Source: Amnimonas aquatica (lineage in GTDB: Bacteria; Pseudomonadota; Gammaproteobacteria; Pseudomonadales; Moraxellaceae). From it: DNA of 7,996 bases. Below the pieces are notes generated by a model, which saw nothing but the letters and a program-made list of their open reading frames with translations, was not told the DNA's origin and searched no databases. The translations under genes were made by a program, and so were the position numbers. This document shows, piece after piece, positions 1-7,664 of the stretch. How positions within the stretch are numbered: the stretch's first letter is position 1; every line of letters begins with the position of its first letter. Location: assembly GCF_002943415.1 (NCBI RefSeq), contig NZ_PTQZ01000006.1, positions 1 through 7,996 of the forward strand, given 5' to 3'.

Positions 1-1202
1 CCCATGCGGCCGGTGTCTTCGCCGGACTGCTCGCGCAGGACCAGGAAGTCATAGGCGGCGCGGAAGCGTTCGCTCTGCGCCATGGCTTCGACCTGGCGTG
101 CGCGCGGGTGTTCCAGTCGCGGCTGCATTTCCCAGATATCGCGGATGGTCTGCGCGATGTGGCGGGGAATCGCCGTGCGCACATGCTGTGCCGACAGGGT
201 CTGCTGGCCGGCCTGCTGCCAGGCCGGCACCGCCGGCACGCCGTCATCGAGCAGGTCCTGCTGACGAGCCTGCGCGACACCCCAGAGCAGGGATGCGAAG
301 AAGAACGCGGGATTGATGCCCTTGCCTTCGTTGATGCGGTCGTCGGTGTTCTCGGCCGTCCGGCGCCAGAGGTCGTCGCAGGGGTGCAGCACGGCTTCCG
401 GGAACAGCGGCTCGAACAGGCCGTAGCGCATCAGCAGCGGCAGCAGCGGCGCGGCGTGGCCGGCGCCGAACAGTTTCTGGCACTCGTCGTAGAGACGGTG
501 CGACGACATGTCCTCGAGCAGGAAAGCCAGCTCGGGGATGGGCTTGGCGGTGCCGTCGGCAATCGTGAAGCCGAGCTTGGCGGCGAAGCGCACCGCGCGC
601 AGCATGCGCACGGGGTCTTCGCGGTAGCGTGTCTCGGGGTCGCCGATCAGGCGCAGCACGCGGGCGTCGAGGTCCTTGCGGCCCTTGGCGAAATCCCAGA
701 GGCTGAAGTCGGCGATGTTGTAATAGATGGCATTGATGGTGAAATCGCGCCGGGCGGCATCTTCCTCGATGCTGCCCCAGACGTTGTCGCGCAGGATCAG
801 GCCGTCGGCACTGGTGCGCGCGGTGCTGTCGTCGCCCTCGGCGTGGTTGGCGCGGAACGTCGCCACCTCGATGACTTCGCGGCCCCAGCGCACATGCGCC
901 AGGCGGAAGCGGCGCCCGATGACCTGGCACTGGCCGCCGAAGATCTGCTTCACCTCTTCCGGCGTCGCGCTGGTGGCGATGTCGAAGTCCTTGGGGATCA
1001 TGTCCAGCAGCAGGTCGCGCACGCCGCCGCCGATGAGGAAGGCCTGGTGGCCGTTGTCGTGCAGGCGATAGAGCGTCTTCACCGCGGCGCTGCTGATGTT
1101 CTTCCGGGAGATCGGGTGATGATCGCGAGGGATGATGACAGGCTTCAGTCGTGAGGGCGTCTTGCCGTGTCCGCGCAAGCGATCTAGCCATCCCTTCAGC
1201 AT
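1..1202 (-). CDS. pcnB: Poly(A) polymerase I, partial (3' end lies beyond the left edge)
   Basis: Adds A tails to RNA 3' ends, which marks mRNA and small RNAs for decay. No stop codon is met before the left edge, so about 400 N-terminal codons are visible. The start is ATG at 1202-1200 (MLKGWLDRLR); the Shine-Dalgarno is weak. Nucleotidyltransferase signatures are clear: GGGVRD at residues 58-63, and KDFDIATSATPEEV from residue 71, with Asp72 and Asp74 as the probable metal-binding pair. IGRRFRLAHV (about 95-104), RRDFTINA (151-158) and a GDPETRYREDPVRMLRAVRF block follow; this last one is typical of the class II poly(A) polymerase/CCA-transferase family. PcnB rather than CCA transferase is favoured by the basic N-terminal leader, the EDPVRMLRA block and the position after cbrB-crcZ, as in Pseudomonas. 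It has its own promoter just upstream, after the crcZ terminator. Confidence 0.95.
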   Translation of the reverse strand, partial: MLKGWLDRLRGHGKTPSRLKPVIIPRDHHPISRKNISSAAVKTLYRLHDNGHQAFLIGGGVRDLLLDMIPKDFDIATSATPEEVKQIFGGQCQVIGRRFRLAHVRWGREVIEVATFRANHAEGDDSTARTSADGLILRDNVWGSIEEDAARRDFTINAIYYNIADFSLWDFAKGRKDLDARVLRLIGDPETRYREDPVRMLRAVRFAAKLGFTIADGTAKPIPELAFLLEDMSSHRLYDECQKLFGAGHAAPLLPLLMRYGLFEPLFPEAVLHPCDDLWRRTAENTDDRINEGKGINPAFFFASLLWGVAQARQQDLLDDGVPAVPAWQQAGQQTLSAQHVRTAIPRHIAQTIRDIWEMQPRLEHPRARQVEAMAQSERFRAAYDFLVLREQSGEDTGRM

Positions 1203-1235
1203 GTTTGGTGTCTCGTCAGAACCGGTGAGGCGCGC

Positions 1236-1244
1236 ATCATACCA
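1236..1244 (-). promoter_or_regulatory. Extended -10 promoter for pcnB
   Basis: The minus strand reads TGG-TATGAT here: an extended -10 (TG-N) followed by a hexamer matching TATAAT at 5 of 6 positions. No good -35 is seen at 16-18 bp, which is tolerated with a TG extension. Transcription would begin near 1229, giving a leader of about 27 nt before the pcnB ATG. The site lies after the crcZ terminator, so pcnB would be expressed independently of CbrB. Inferred from sequence only. Confidence 0.5.
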
Positions 1245-1286
1245 ACTTTGTCCGGCGTGGGGCGGTATGGCGTAAGGCGGGTCCAG

Positions 1287-1316
1287 AAACGCAAAGCGGG
1301 AGGTGGTGCCTCCCGC
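1287..1316 (-). terminator. Rho-independent terminator of crcZ
   Basis: On the minus strand a perfect 8-bp GC stem, GCGGGAGG (1316-1309) with CCTCCCGC (1303-1296), encloses a 5-nt loop CACCA and is followed by TTTGCGTTT (1295-1287). The U tract is interrupted by GCG, but the stem is very strong. It sits between the sigma54-driven RNA and the pcnB promoter, so it most likely sets the 3' end of the small RNA. Confidence 0.8.
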
Positions 1317-1483
1317 GTACGCTGAACGGTGTGTGCGGTTTATGACCGTCTTATTGTTCTGGGCCTGTTTTTTTCTTTTTGCCCGGCATCCCGGCTATCG
1401 CTTTCCTGCGTCCTTGCAGGCGCTTTTTTTATGGGTGTCGATGCTTTCGCACTGACCGCGGCGAGTTGTTGTTATGTCCGCAC
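1287..1483 (-). ncRNA. crcZ: CrcZ-type small RNA, decoy for Hfq/Crc (compact form, about 195 nt)
   Basis: CrcZ relieves catabolite repression by sequestering Hfq/Crc through CA-rich AANAANAA motifs. The call rests on four things seen here: position between cbrB and pcnB on their strand, a sigma54 promoter, repeated A-rich motifs, and a strong terminator. Motifs on the minus strand are AACAACAA (1473-1466, close to the 5' end), overlapping AAAAAGAA and AAGAAAAA (1380-1370) and AACAATAA (1358-1351); an A-rich near-match lies at 1432-1424. A hairpin CCTGC/GCAGG (1420-1405) lies between motifs, with loop AAGGAC that forms the CsrA/RsmA-like site CAAGGACG (1416-1409). The start is placed at G1483 or G1481, 11-13 nt after the -12 GC. 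The 3' end is the terminator. Pseudomonas CrcZ is about 400 nt, so this one is roughly half as long. No convincing ORF is present. Exact ends are inferred. Confidence 0.8.
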
Positions 1484-1492
1484 AGTAGACAT

Positions 1493-1509
1493 AGCAGGGA
1501 CCGTGCCAA
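1493..1509 (-). promoter_or_regulatory. Sigma54 (RpoN) promoter of crcZ
   Basis: The minus strand reads TTGGCACG-GTCC-CTGCT. This fits the sigma54 consensus TGGCACG-N4-TTGCW with one mismatch (C for the first T of TTGC). GG (1507-1506) and GC (1495-1494) are separated by exactly 10 nt, the required -24/-12 spacing. Downstream at the expected distance begins the CA-rich RNA. A CbrB-like palindrome lies about 120 bp upstream, which is a normal distance for an NtrC-family activator acting by DNA looping. Confidence 0.92.
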
Positions 1510-1510
1510 C

Positions 1511-1560
1511 TTTCGAAAAATTATTTTGTTTATGAAAAACAGTAATTTGTAAATCTGTCG
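1511..1560. other. A+T-rich tract between the activator site and the sigma54 promoter
   Basis: About 50 bp dominated by A and T runs, in strong contrast to the GC-rich surroundings. It lies between the CbrB-type palindrome and the -24/-12 promoter, where a flexible or bent segment (often bound by IHF at NtrC-type promoters) would help looping. No convincing match to the IHF consensus WATCAANNNNTTR was found by eye, so the role as a bending region is inference. Confidence 0.4.
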
Positions 1561-1563
1561 GAT

Positions 1564-1580
1564 CTTTGCTGCGGGGCGCA
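1564..1580. repeat. 17-bp exact direct repeat, copy 1 (upstream of crcZ)
   Basis: The plus-strand word CTTTGCTGCGGGGCGCA occurs here and again at 6165-6181, in the same orientation. Here it lies just downstream (in the transcription sense) of the CbrB-type palindrome and before the A+T-rich tract. Both copies are non-coding. Flanking bases do not match between copies. Function unknown; a shared regulator site is possible. Confidence 0.55.
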
Positions 1581-1593
1581 TCGCTGTTTCGGT

Positions 1594-1609
1594 CGTTACC
1601 TGCGTAACA
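1594..1609 (-). promoter_or_regulatory. CbrB-type upstream activating palindrome for crcZ
   Basis: On the minus strand: TGTTAC-GCAG-GTAACG, a 5+5 bp perfect inverted repeat (GTTAC/GTAAC) with a 4-bp spacer. It agrees at all but the last base with the TGTTAC/GTAACA type of site I recall for CbrB at Pseudomonas crcZ. The centre is about 120 bp upstream of the predicted RNA start. A second GTAAC half-site (plus strand 1625-1629) lies 21 bp away centre to centre, two helical turns, next to the cbrB stop codon; its partner half is degenerate. Binding by CbrB is inferred from position and motif. Confidence 0.72.
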
Positions 1610-1634
1610 GCATTGTGTAGATGGGTAACGCGGA

Positions 1635-3001
<1,367 letters not shown>

Positions 3002-3005
<4 letters not shown>

Positions 3006-5950
3006 ACCGACTGCTCCTGGTCCCGGGCGGCGCGCGCCGCCGGAAGCGTGATCTGCACAATGACACCGGTTCCCTGATCGTAGTCGCGTTTGTCGATCAG
3101 TTGAATCCGGCCTTGGTGGGCCTCAATGATGCCATGAACCAGCGCCAGCCCGAGACCGGTGCCCTTGCCGGCCGGCTTGGTGGTCACGAATGGCTCGAAC
3201 AGGGTATCGCGGATGCTGCCGTCCGGCAGGCCGTGGCCGAAGTCCTCGATCTCGATGCGCACCGACGGGCCGTGCCGTTCCGCGCGGATCAGGATCTCGC
3301 CGCGCTGCGTGCTGGCATCGCGGGCGTTGCTGAGCAGGTTGATGAACACCTGGCACAGGCGCTGGGCATCGCCGGTGACTTCCAGCTCGGCTGCGATGTG
3401 CATGCGGAAGTCGGTGAAGCGTGCCTCCGGCGACAGCTTGAGCAGGTGGATGGCTTCCTGCACCACGGCGGCCAGCGGCACGGCCTCGAATTCGCCGCCC
3501 ACGTGGTGCTCGCTGCGCGAGAAGCCGACCAGCGATTGCACGATGCGGCTGACGCGCTGGGTCTGCTCGATGATGGCGCTGGCCGACTCGTGCACCTCGT
3601 CGCCGGGCGCGTGCTCGGCGCGCAGGTTCTGCGCCAGGCAGGCGATGCCGGTGACCGGGTTGCCGATCTCGTGCGCCACGCCGGCGGCGAGGCGGCCGAC
3701 GGCGGCCAGGCGCTCGGCGTGGTGCAGGCGCGACTCCAGCTGTTGCAGGGCGGTGACATCTTCCATGACCAGCACCAGGTTGCCGGCGGCGTCGCCGATC
3801 ATGGCCCGGTGGAGGTTGAGCCATCGCGCCACGCCGTCGACTTCGGTGCGGGTGCGCAGCGCCTGCGCGCTGGGGTCGTCGAGGAAGGCCTGCAGGGTCT
3901 GGTTCCACGGCGGCGGCAGGCTGCCCAGGCGTGAGCCGATCACCAGCTCGTCGGGCAGGCCGGTGATGTCCATCATGGCGCGGTTCCAGCTCAGCACCTC
4001 GAGGTCGCCGGCCAGCGTGCACACGCCCAGCGGCAGGTCGTGCAGGGTCTGGCGGTGGAAGCGGCGCAGCATGTCGAGCTCGGCGGCGAGGCCGGAGAGG
4101 CGGTCTCGGTACTCCTCCAGGCGCGATTCGATGAAGTGGATGTCATCGCCGGGGCTGTCGGGGAGGATCTGCTGCGGCAGCTGCTGGTCGATCAGGTCCT
4201 GGGCCATGCTCGGGCCGAGCAGGCCGGAGAGGTTGGCGGCGAGCTGGTCGCGCAGGCGTCGCAGCGCGTAGGGGCGGTGCTCGTCCTGCTTGAGGCCGAG
4301 GTCGGTGAGCGCCATGCGCACTTCGCGCTCGGCGGTGACCGGACCGAGGGCAGGCGCCAGGGCATCGACGAAGTCCTGCACCGAGCTGGCGGCCAGGCTC
4401 CAGCGGGCCGGGCTGCGCAGGTTGTCCATGGAGCAGGCGTTCGCCACTTCGCGGTCGCTGTCGTTCTGCGGCGAGCGCAGCGACAGCAGGATAAGCACGA
4501 TGCCGTTGCCGAGGGTCGCGATCAGTCCCATGGCTTGCCAGTGATCGACCCGGTTGGCGGTAACCAGACCGAACAGCTGGTCGCCGTCGAGGCCGGGAGA
4601 GAACAGCGCCGGTGCCGCCAGGGTCATGAACCAGACCGCGATGCCGAAGACCAGTCCCCAGATCATGCCGCTGCGGGTGGCGCGCGGCCACAGCAGCAGG
4701 GCGACCAGCCCGGGCGCCAGCTGCAGGGTGGCGACGAAGGACAGCATGGACATTTCCGTGCTGTCCGGTCGCAGCTCGGGCAGCCATGACAGCAGGAAGG
4801 CGGCGAAGGGTATGCAGATGATCAGCAGCCGGCGCTGGCGCAGCGTCTGCTGGTACAGGGCATCGTCCGGGCGCCAGCCGCGCAGGGGCAGCACCACGTG
4901 GTTGAGGATCATGCTCGCCAGCGCCAGCGTGGTGACGATGAGCATCCCGCTGGTGGAGGCCAGCGCGCCGATGAACAGCAGCAGGGTCAGCGTGGCCGAG
5001 CCCGAGTGCATGGACAGGCCCAGGCTGTAGAACTCGGGCGAGTCTGGCAGGCCCAGGGTCTGGCCGGCCCAGAGGATGACCGGAATGCCCAGCGCCATGA
5101 GCAGCAGGTAGAGCGGGAAGGCCCAGCTCGCCACCAGCAGGTTGCGCGGCTCCTGGCTCTCGGTGAAAGCCATCTGGTACATGCAGGGCATGACCACGGC
5201 GGAGAAGAAGAAGACCAGCAGCAGGCTGTGCCAGTAGCCCTCCTTGAGCGGCTGGAACAGCTGGTTGAGCGCCTCGGGGTGTTCGCCCAGCCACTGGTCC
5301 AGTCCGCCGAGGTCGCCGAACACGGAGAAGTAGGCATACAGCGCCACTGCGCCGAGGGCGACCAGCTTGATCAGCGATTCCAGCGCGATGGCGACCACCA
5401 GGCCTTCGTTCTGCTGCTGGCGGGAGGCCTGGGAGCGGGCACCGAACAGCAGGGTGAAACCGATCAGCATGCTGCAGAAGATCACGCCCAGCGGGCGCGT
5501 GCTGGTGCCGCCGGTGAGCATGCGGCCGATCTCTGAAATGGTCTGCATCTGCGCGGTCAGCAGCGGCATGACCCCGACCAGGATGGCCAGCGTGGAGATG
5601 GTGCCCACGGCCTGGCTGCGGAAGCGGAAGGCCAGCAGGTCGGGCAGCGAGCCCAACCGGTGGGTGCGCGCCAGGCGCAGCAGCGGCTGCAGGAACATGG
5701 GCGCGATCAGGAAGGCACCGGCGAGGCCGAGGTAGAAAGTGAGGAAGTTGAAGCCGCTTTCGGCGGCGAACTGCACCACGCCGAACAGTCCCCAGGAGCT
5801 GATGAAGACGCCCAGCGAGAGCACGTGCACGAACGGGTGGCGGACCCAGCGCAGCGGCAGCTGGCCGTTCTCGCTGGCATAGGCGACAAGGAAGAGCAGG
5901 CCGAGGTAGAGAGTGGCCAGGCCGAACAGCAGTGCCGGACTAAAGGTCAT
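3002..5950 (-). CDS. cbrA: CbrA, SLC5-transporter/sensor histidine kinase
   Basis: Inner-membrane sensor that phosphorylates CbrB and controls use of histidine, proline, arginine and other sources; Pseudomonas CbrA can itself carry histidine. 982 aa, essentially the length of Pseudomonas CbrA (983). Residues 1-492 are an SLC5/SSS-type permease with about 13 hydrophobic segments (roughly 4-24, 42-62, 68-90, 117-135, 155-172, 184-210, 240-260, 270-297, 318-348, 374-391, 403-421, 428-450, 473-491). A STAC linker is about 510-595, a coiled-coil-like stretch about 605-632, and a PAS domain about 635-740. The HisKA H-box is GVAHEIGNP with phospho-His760. HATPase boxes: N NLLSNARDAS (871-880), G1 DFGHGLP (903-909), F LFEPFVTT (917-924), G2 GKGTGLGL (928-935). 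No C-terminal receiver domain. ATG 5950-5948 lies inside the end of cbrX (11-bp overlap). Confidence 0.97.
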
Positions 5951-6116
5951 TCAGGTCTCGACTCCGGGTCACCCAGAACGCGAGCGCGATCAGCACGCCC
6001 CAGACCATGTAAGGGCGGTACCAGGCGCTGCCGCCATCGCTCCACCAGTCGATGATGACCGGAGACAGCAGATAGGCGCCGGCCACGAACAGCAGGATCA
6101 GCCGATCGATGTACAC
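5940..6116 (-). CDS. cbrX: CbrX, small membrane protein preceding cbrA
   Basis: 58 aa, starting at GTG 6116-6114 with GGAG at 6127-6124, spaced 7 nt. The same frame is open much further upstream (to 6413), but that part runs antisense-frame through gluQ and has no matching signal. Two hydrophobic segments (about 5-22 and 36-50) are separated by a Trp/Gly-rich loop, DWWSDGGSAWYRPY, and the protein ends with a short charged tail (TRSRDLNDL). A two-helix inner-membrane protein is likely. The position between gluQ and cbrA and the overlap of its end with the cbrA start match the small cbrX gene of Pseudomonas. Molecular function is not known to me. The overlap suggests it sets the translation of cbrA or acts with the CbrA membrane domain; this is inference. 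Confidence 0.82.
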   Translation of the reverse strand: MYIDRLILLFVAGAYLLSPVIIDWWSDGGSAWYRPYMVWGVLIALAFWVTRSRDLNDL

Positions 6117-6123
6117 CGCAGGT

Positions 6124-6127
6124 CTCC
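6124..6127 (-). promoter_or_regulatory. Ribosome binding site that fixes the cbrX GTG start
   Basis: GGAG on the minus strand, 7 nt before the GTG at 6116. It decides between this start and a much longer open frame, and supports a 58-aa product. Confidence 0.7.
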
Positions 6128-6160
6128 GTGTGCACGCTTGTGGGGCAGGGGGGCAAGTTA

Positions 6161-6185
6161 GCAGCTTTGCTGCGGGGCGCAAAGC
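6161..6185. repeat. Overlapping inverted repeats in the gluQ-cbrX gap, containing 17-bp repeat copy 2
   Basis: This 85-bp gap holds two mutually exclusive hairpins (plus-strand view): GCAGC-TTT-GCTGC (6161-6173) and GCTTTGC-N8-GCAAAGC (6164-6185). The 17-bp word CTTTGCTGCGGGGCGCA (6165-6181) is the second copy of the one at 1564-1580. Neither hairpin has a U tract, so a simple terminator for gluQ is unlikely. On the minus strand TTGCGC (6182-6177) and TAACTT (6160-6155), 16 bp apart, form only a poor promoter match for cbrXAB. Role unknown; operator or leader structure are options. Confidence 0.5.
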
Positions 6186-6201
6186 CGGGAGCTGGCCGGG
6201 C

Positions 6202-7086
6202 TCACGCCGGCATATCGGCCAGGGGGATGGCGTCCGGTCGCCAGTGGCCGACGGCCCAGTCGACGATCGTTGCCGGGCTGCTCCGGGCCAGCTCCGGCGG
6301 CGGGGACTGGCGCAGGAAGTCCAGTGCCTGCCACAGGTTGCGGGCGGCCTCGTCGTCGCGCAGGGCCGGCGCGTGGTTCTGCTTGGAGAGCTTCTGGCCA
6401 TCGGCACCGACAATCAGCGGCAGGTGCAGGTAGCGCGGCCGTGGCAGGCCCAGCCGTTGCATCAGCCAGCACTGGCGGGCGGTGTTGTCGAGCAGGTCGG
6501 CACCGCGCACGACATCGGTGATGCCGCTGGCGGCATCATCGACCACCACGGCGAGCTGGTAGGCGTAGAGGCCGTCGCGACGCTTGAGCACGAAGTCGCC
6601 GCAGGTGACGCCGAGGTCCTCGCTCAGTTCGCCGCGCAGCCGGTCCCGGTAGTGCACCGCGCCGCCGTGGCGGAGCCGCCAGGCCCCTGCCGGCGGCATG
6701 CCCCGGGCCGCGTGCGTGGTGGCTCGGCAGCCACCCAGGCAGTCAGGAACGCCGGCGCGGGCAAGGGCGGCGCGCGAGCAGATGCAGGCGTAGATATCGC
6801 CGCTACGGCGCAGGCGTGCGAGGGCGTCCTCGTAGCGTTCGGCGTGATCGTGCTGGTACTGCACCGGGCCGTCCCAGTGCAGGGCGTGGCGTTCCAGGCT
6901 GCGCAGGATGCTGTCGGCGGCACCGGGCTGTTCGCGTGGCGGGTCGATATCCTCGATGCGCAACAGCCACCGGCCGCCCTGGCTGCGGGCGTCGGCGAGG
7001 CTGCCCAGGGCCGCGATCAGCGAGCCCAGGTGCAGCGGTCCGGTGGGGGATGGCGCGAAGCGCCCGATGACGGGAGCTGACGGCAC
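6202..7086 (-). CDS. gluQ: Glutamyl-Q tRNA(Asp) synthetase
   Basis: Activates glutamate with ATP and attaches it to the queuosine base at position 34 of tRNA(Asp), without tRNA needed for activation. 294 aa, close to the E. coli enzyme (YadB). It resembles the catalytic half of GluRS and lacks the anticodon-binding domain. Class I signatures: GRFAPSPTGPLHLGSL (8-23, HIGH equivalent HLGS) and KLSKQ (232-236, KMSKS equivalent). RIEDIDPPRE (43-52) is characteristic. Zinc site: Cys101, Cys103, Cys116, Cys120, where the E. coli protein has Cys, Cys, Tyr, Cys. The start is GTG 7086-7084; an in-frame stop (the dksA TGA, same frame) lies 12 bp upstream with no other start between. No strong Shine-Dalgarno is seen, so coupling to dksA translation is likely. 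Confidence 0.96.
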   Translation of the reverse strand: MPSAPVIGRFAPSPTGPLHLGSLIAALGSLADARSQGGRWLLRIEDIDPPREQPGAADSILRSLERHALHWDGPVQYQHDHAERYEDALARLRRSGDIYACICSRAALARAGVPDCLGGCRATTHAARGMPPAGAWRLRHGGAVHYRDRLRGELSEDLGVTCGDFVLKRRDGLYAYQLAVVVDDAASGITDVVRGADLLDNTARQCWLMQRLGLPRPRYLHLPLIVGADGQKLSKQNHAPALRDDEAARNLWQALDFLRQSPPPELARSSPATIVDWAVGHWRPDAIPLADMPA

Positions 7087-7098
7087 AGCAGGCCGGAC

Positions 7099-7581
7099 TC
7101 AGCCGCCCAGCAGCTGCTTTTCCTTGATTTCCTGCAGGCTCTTGCAGTCGATGCAGAGGGTGGCCGTGGGGCGGGCCTCGAGGCGGCGGATGCCGATCTC
7201 GACACCGCAGTCGTCGCAGTAGCCGTAGTCGTCCTTCTCGATGCTTTCCAGCGTCTTGTCGATCTTCTTGATCAGCTTGCGCTCGCGGTCGCGGGTGCGC
7301 AGCTCGAGGGAGAATTCCTCTTCCTGGGTGGCGCGGTCGTTCGGGTCGGGCAGGCTGCCGGACTCGTCCTGCATGTGGTGCACCGTGCGGTCGACCTCTT
7401 CCATGAGCTCGCGCTTCCAGGCCTGCAGGATGTTGCGGAAGTGCTGGAGCTGCGGGGCGCTCATGTAGTCCTCGCCCTTGACCTCCTTGTAGGGGGCCAG
7501 GCCGTGGATCAGTCCGTTGCCGGCGGCTGGCTTCTTCTTGGCCTTGTCGGTGGCCGGTTTCTCAGTGGTGCGGGTAGCCAT
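7099..7581 (-). CDS. dksA: RNA polymerase-binding transcription factor DksA
   Basis: Binds the RNA polymerase secondary channel and, with ppGpp, tunes rRNA, amino acid and virulence promoters. 160 aa, slightly longer than E. coli (151) owing to a Lys/Ala/Pro-rich N-terminal tail (1-25). The coiled-coil domain spans about 40-112. The coiled-coil tip motif DPNDRATQEEE carries Asp79 and Asp82, equivalent to E. coli Asp71 and Asp74, so it is a canonical active DksA. The zinc finger has four Cys (122, 125, 143, 146: CDDC and CIDC), so it is the zinc-type and not a zinc-free paralogue. The C-terminus is EIKEKQLLGG. ATG 7581-7579 is preceded by a GAGAG purine stretch and, further upstream, a good promoter. 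It is followed after 12 bp by gluQ, an arrangement common in gammaproteobacteria. Confidence 0.98.
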   Translation of the reverse strand: MATRTTEKPATDKAKKKPAAGNGLIHGLAPYKEVKGEDYMSAPQLQHFRNILQAWKRELMEEVDRTVHHMQDESGSLPDPNDRATQEEEFSLELRTRDRERKLIKKIDKTLESIEKDDYGYCDDCGVEIGIRRLEARPTATLCIDCKSLQEIKEKQLLGG

Positions 7582-7609
7582 GACGGTCTCTCAAACGATC
7601 AATCGGGAA

Positions 7610-7638
7610 TCTATAGCAGAGCCACCGGAGCGGCGCAA
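7610..7638 (-). promoter_or_regulatory. Sigma70-type promoter of dksA-gluQ
   Basis: On the minus strand TTGCGC (7638-7633) and TATAGA (7615-7610) are separated by exactly 17 bp. The -10 is preceded by TGC (extended -10). Transcription would start near 7603, giving a leader of about 22 nt. It lies in the 83-bp gap between the Rieske gene stop and the dksA start. Motif match only. Confidence 0.6.
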
Positions 7639-7664
7639 ACGCGATCTGCCTGCCGGCGTGCGGC

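Noticed and set aside
108..1154. Long plus-strand ORF (348 codons)
   Set aside because: It lies fully opposite pcnB, which has clear family motifs. The product is low-complexity (Ala/Gly/Val/Arg-rich), as expected from the complement of GC-rich codons.
244..1191. Minus-strand ORF opening with ATG at 1191
   Set aside because: It is out of frame with the pcnB motifs and its product is Arg/Pro/His-rich. The real frame starts at ATG 1202 and runs off the left edge.
1405..1430. Terminator-like hairpin with seven T on the plus strand
   Set aside because: Stem CCTGC/GCAGG then CGCTTTTTTT looks like a plus-strand terminator, but no plus-strand gene needs one. It is better read as a CrcZ internal hairpin beside an A-rich motif.
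1329..1535. Plus-strand ORF of 68 codons across the cbrB-pcnB gap
   Set aside because: No ribosome binding site was seen, and it is explained by the minus-strand crcZ signals: sigma54 promoter, CA motifs and terminator.
1531..1558. Possible weak terminator after cbrB (ACAG...CTGTTTTT on the minus strand)
   Set aside because: Only four base pairs form cleanly and the inner part mispairs, so it cannot be supported as a terminator.
6155..6182. Possible cbrX promoter TTGCGC-N16-TAACTT (minus strand)
   Set aside because: The -10 matches only 3 of 6 positions and the spacing is short. Mentioned in the repeat entry but not called.
5940..6413. 157-codon version of the cbrX frame
   Set aside because: The N-terminal two thirds overlap gluQ in another frame and are Arg/Pro-rich. 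The GGAG-GTG signal at 6116 gives a compact membrane protein that fits the locus.
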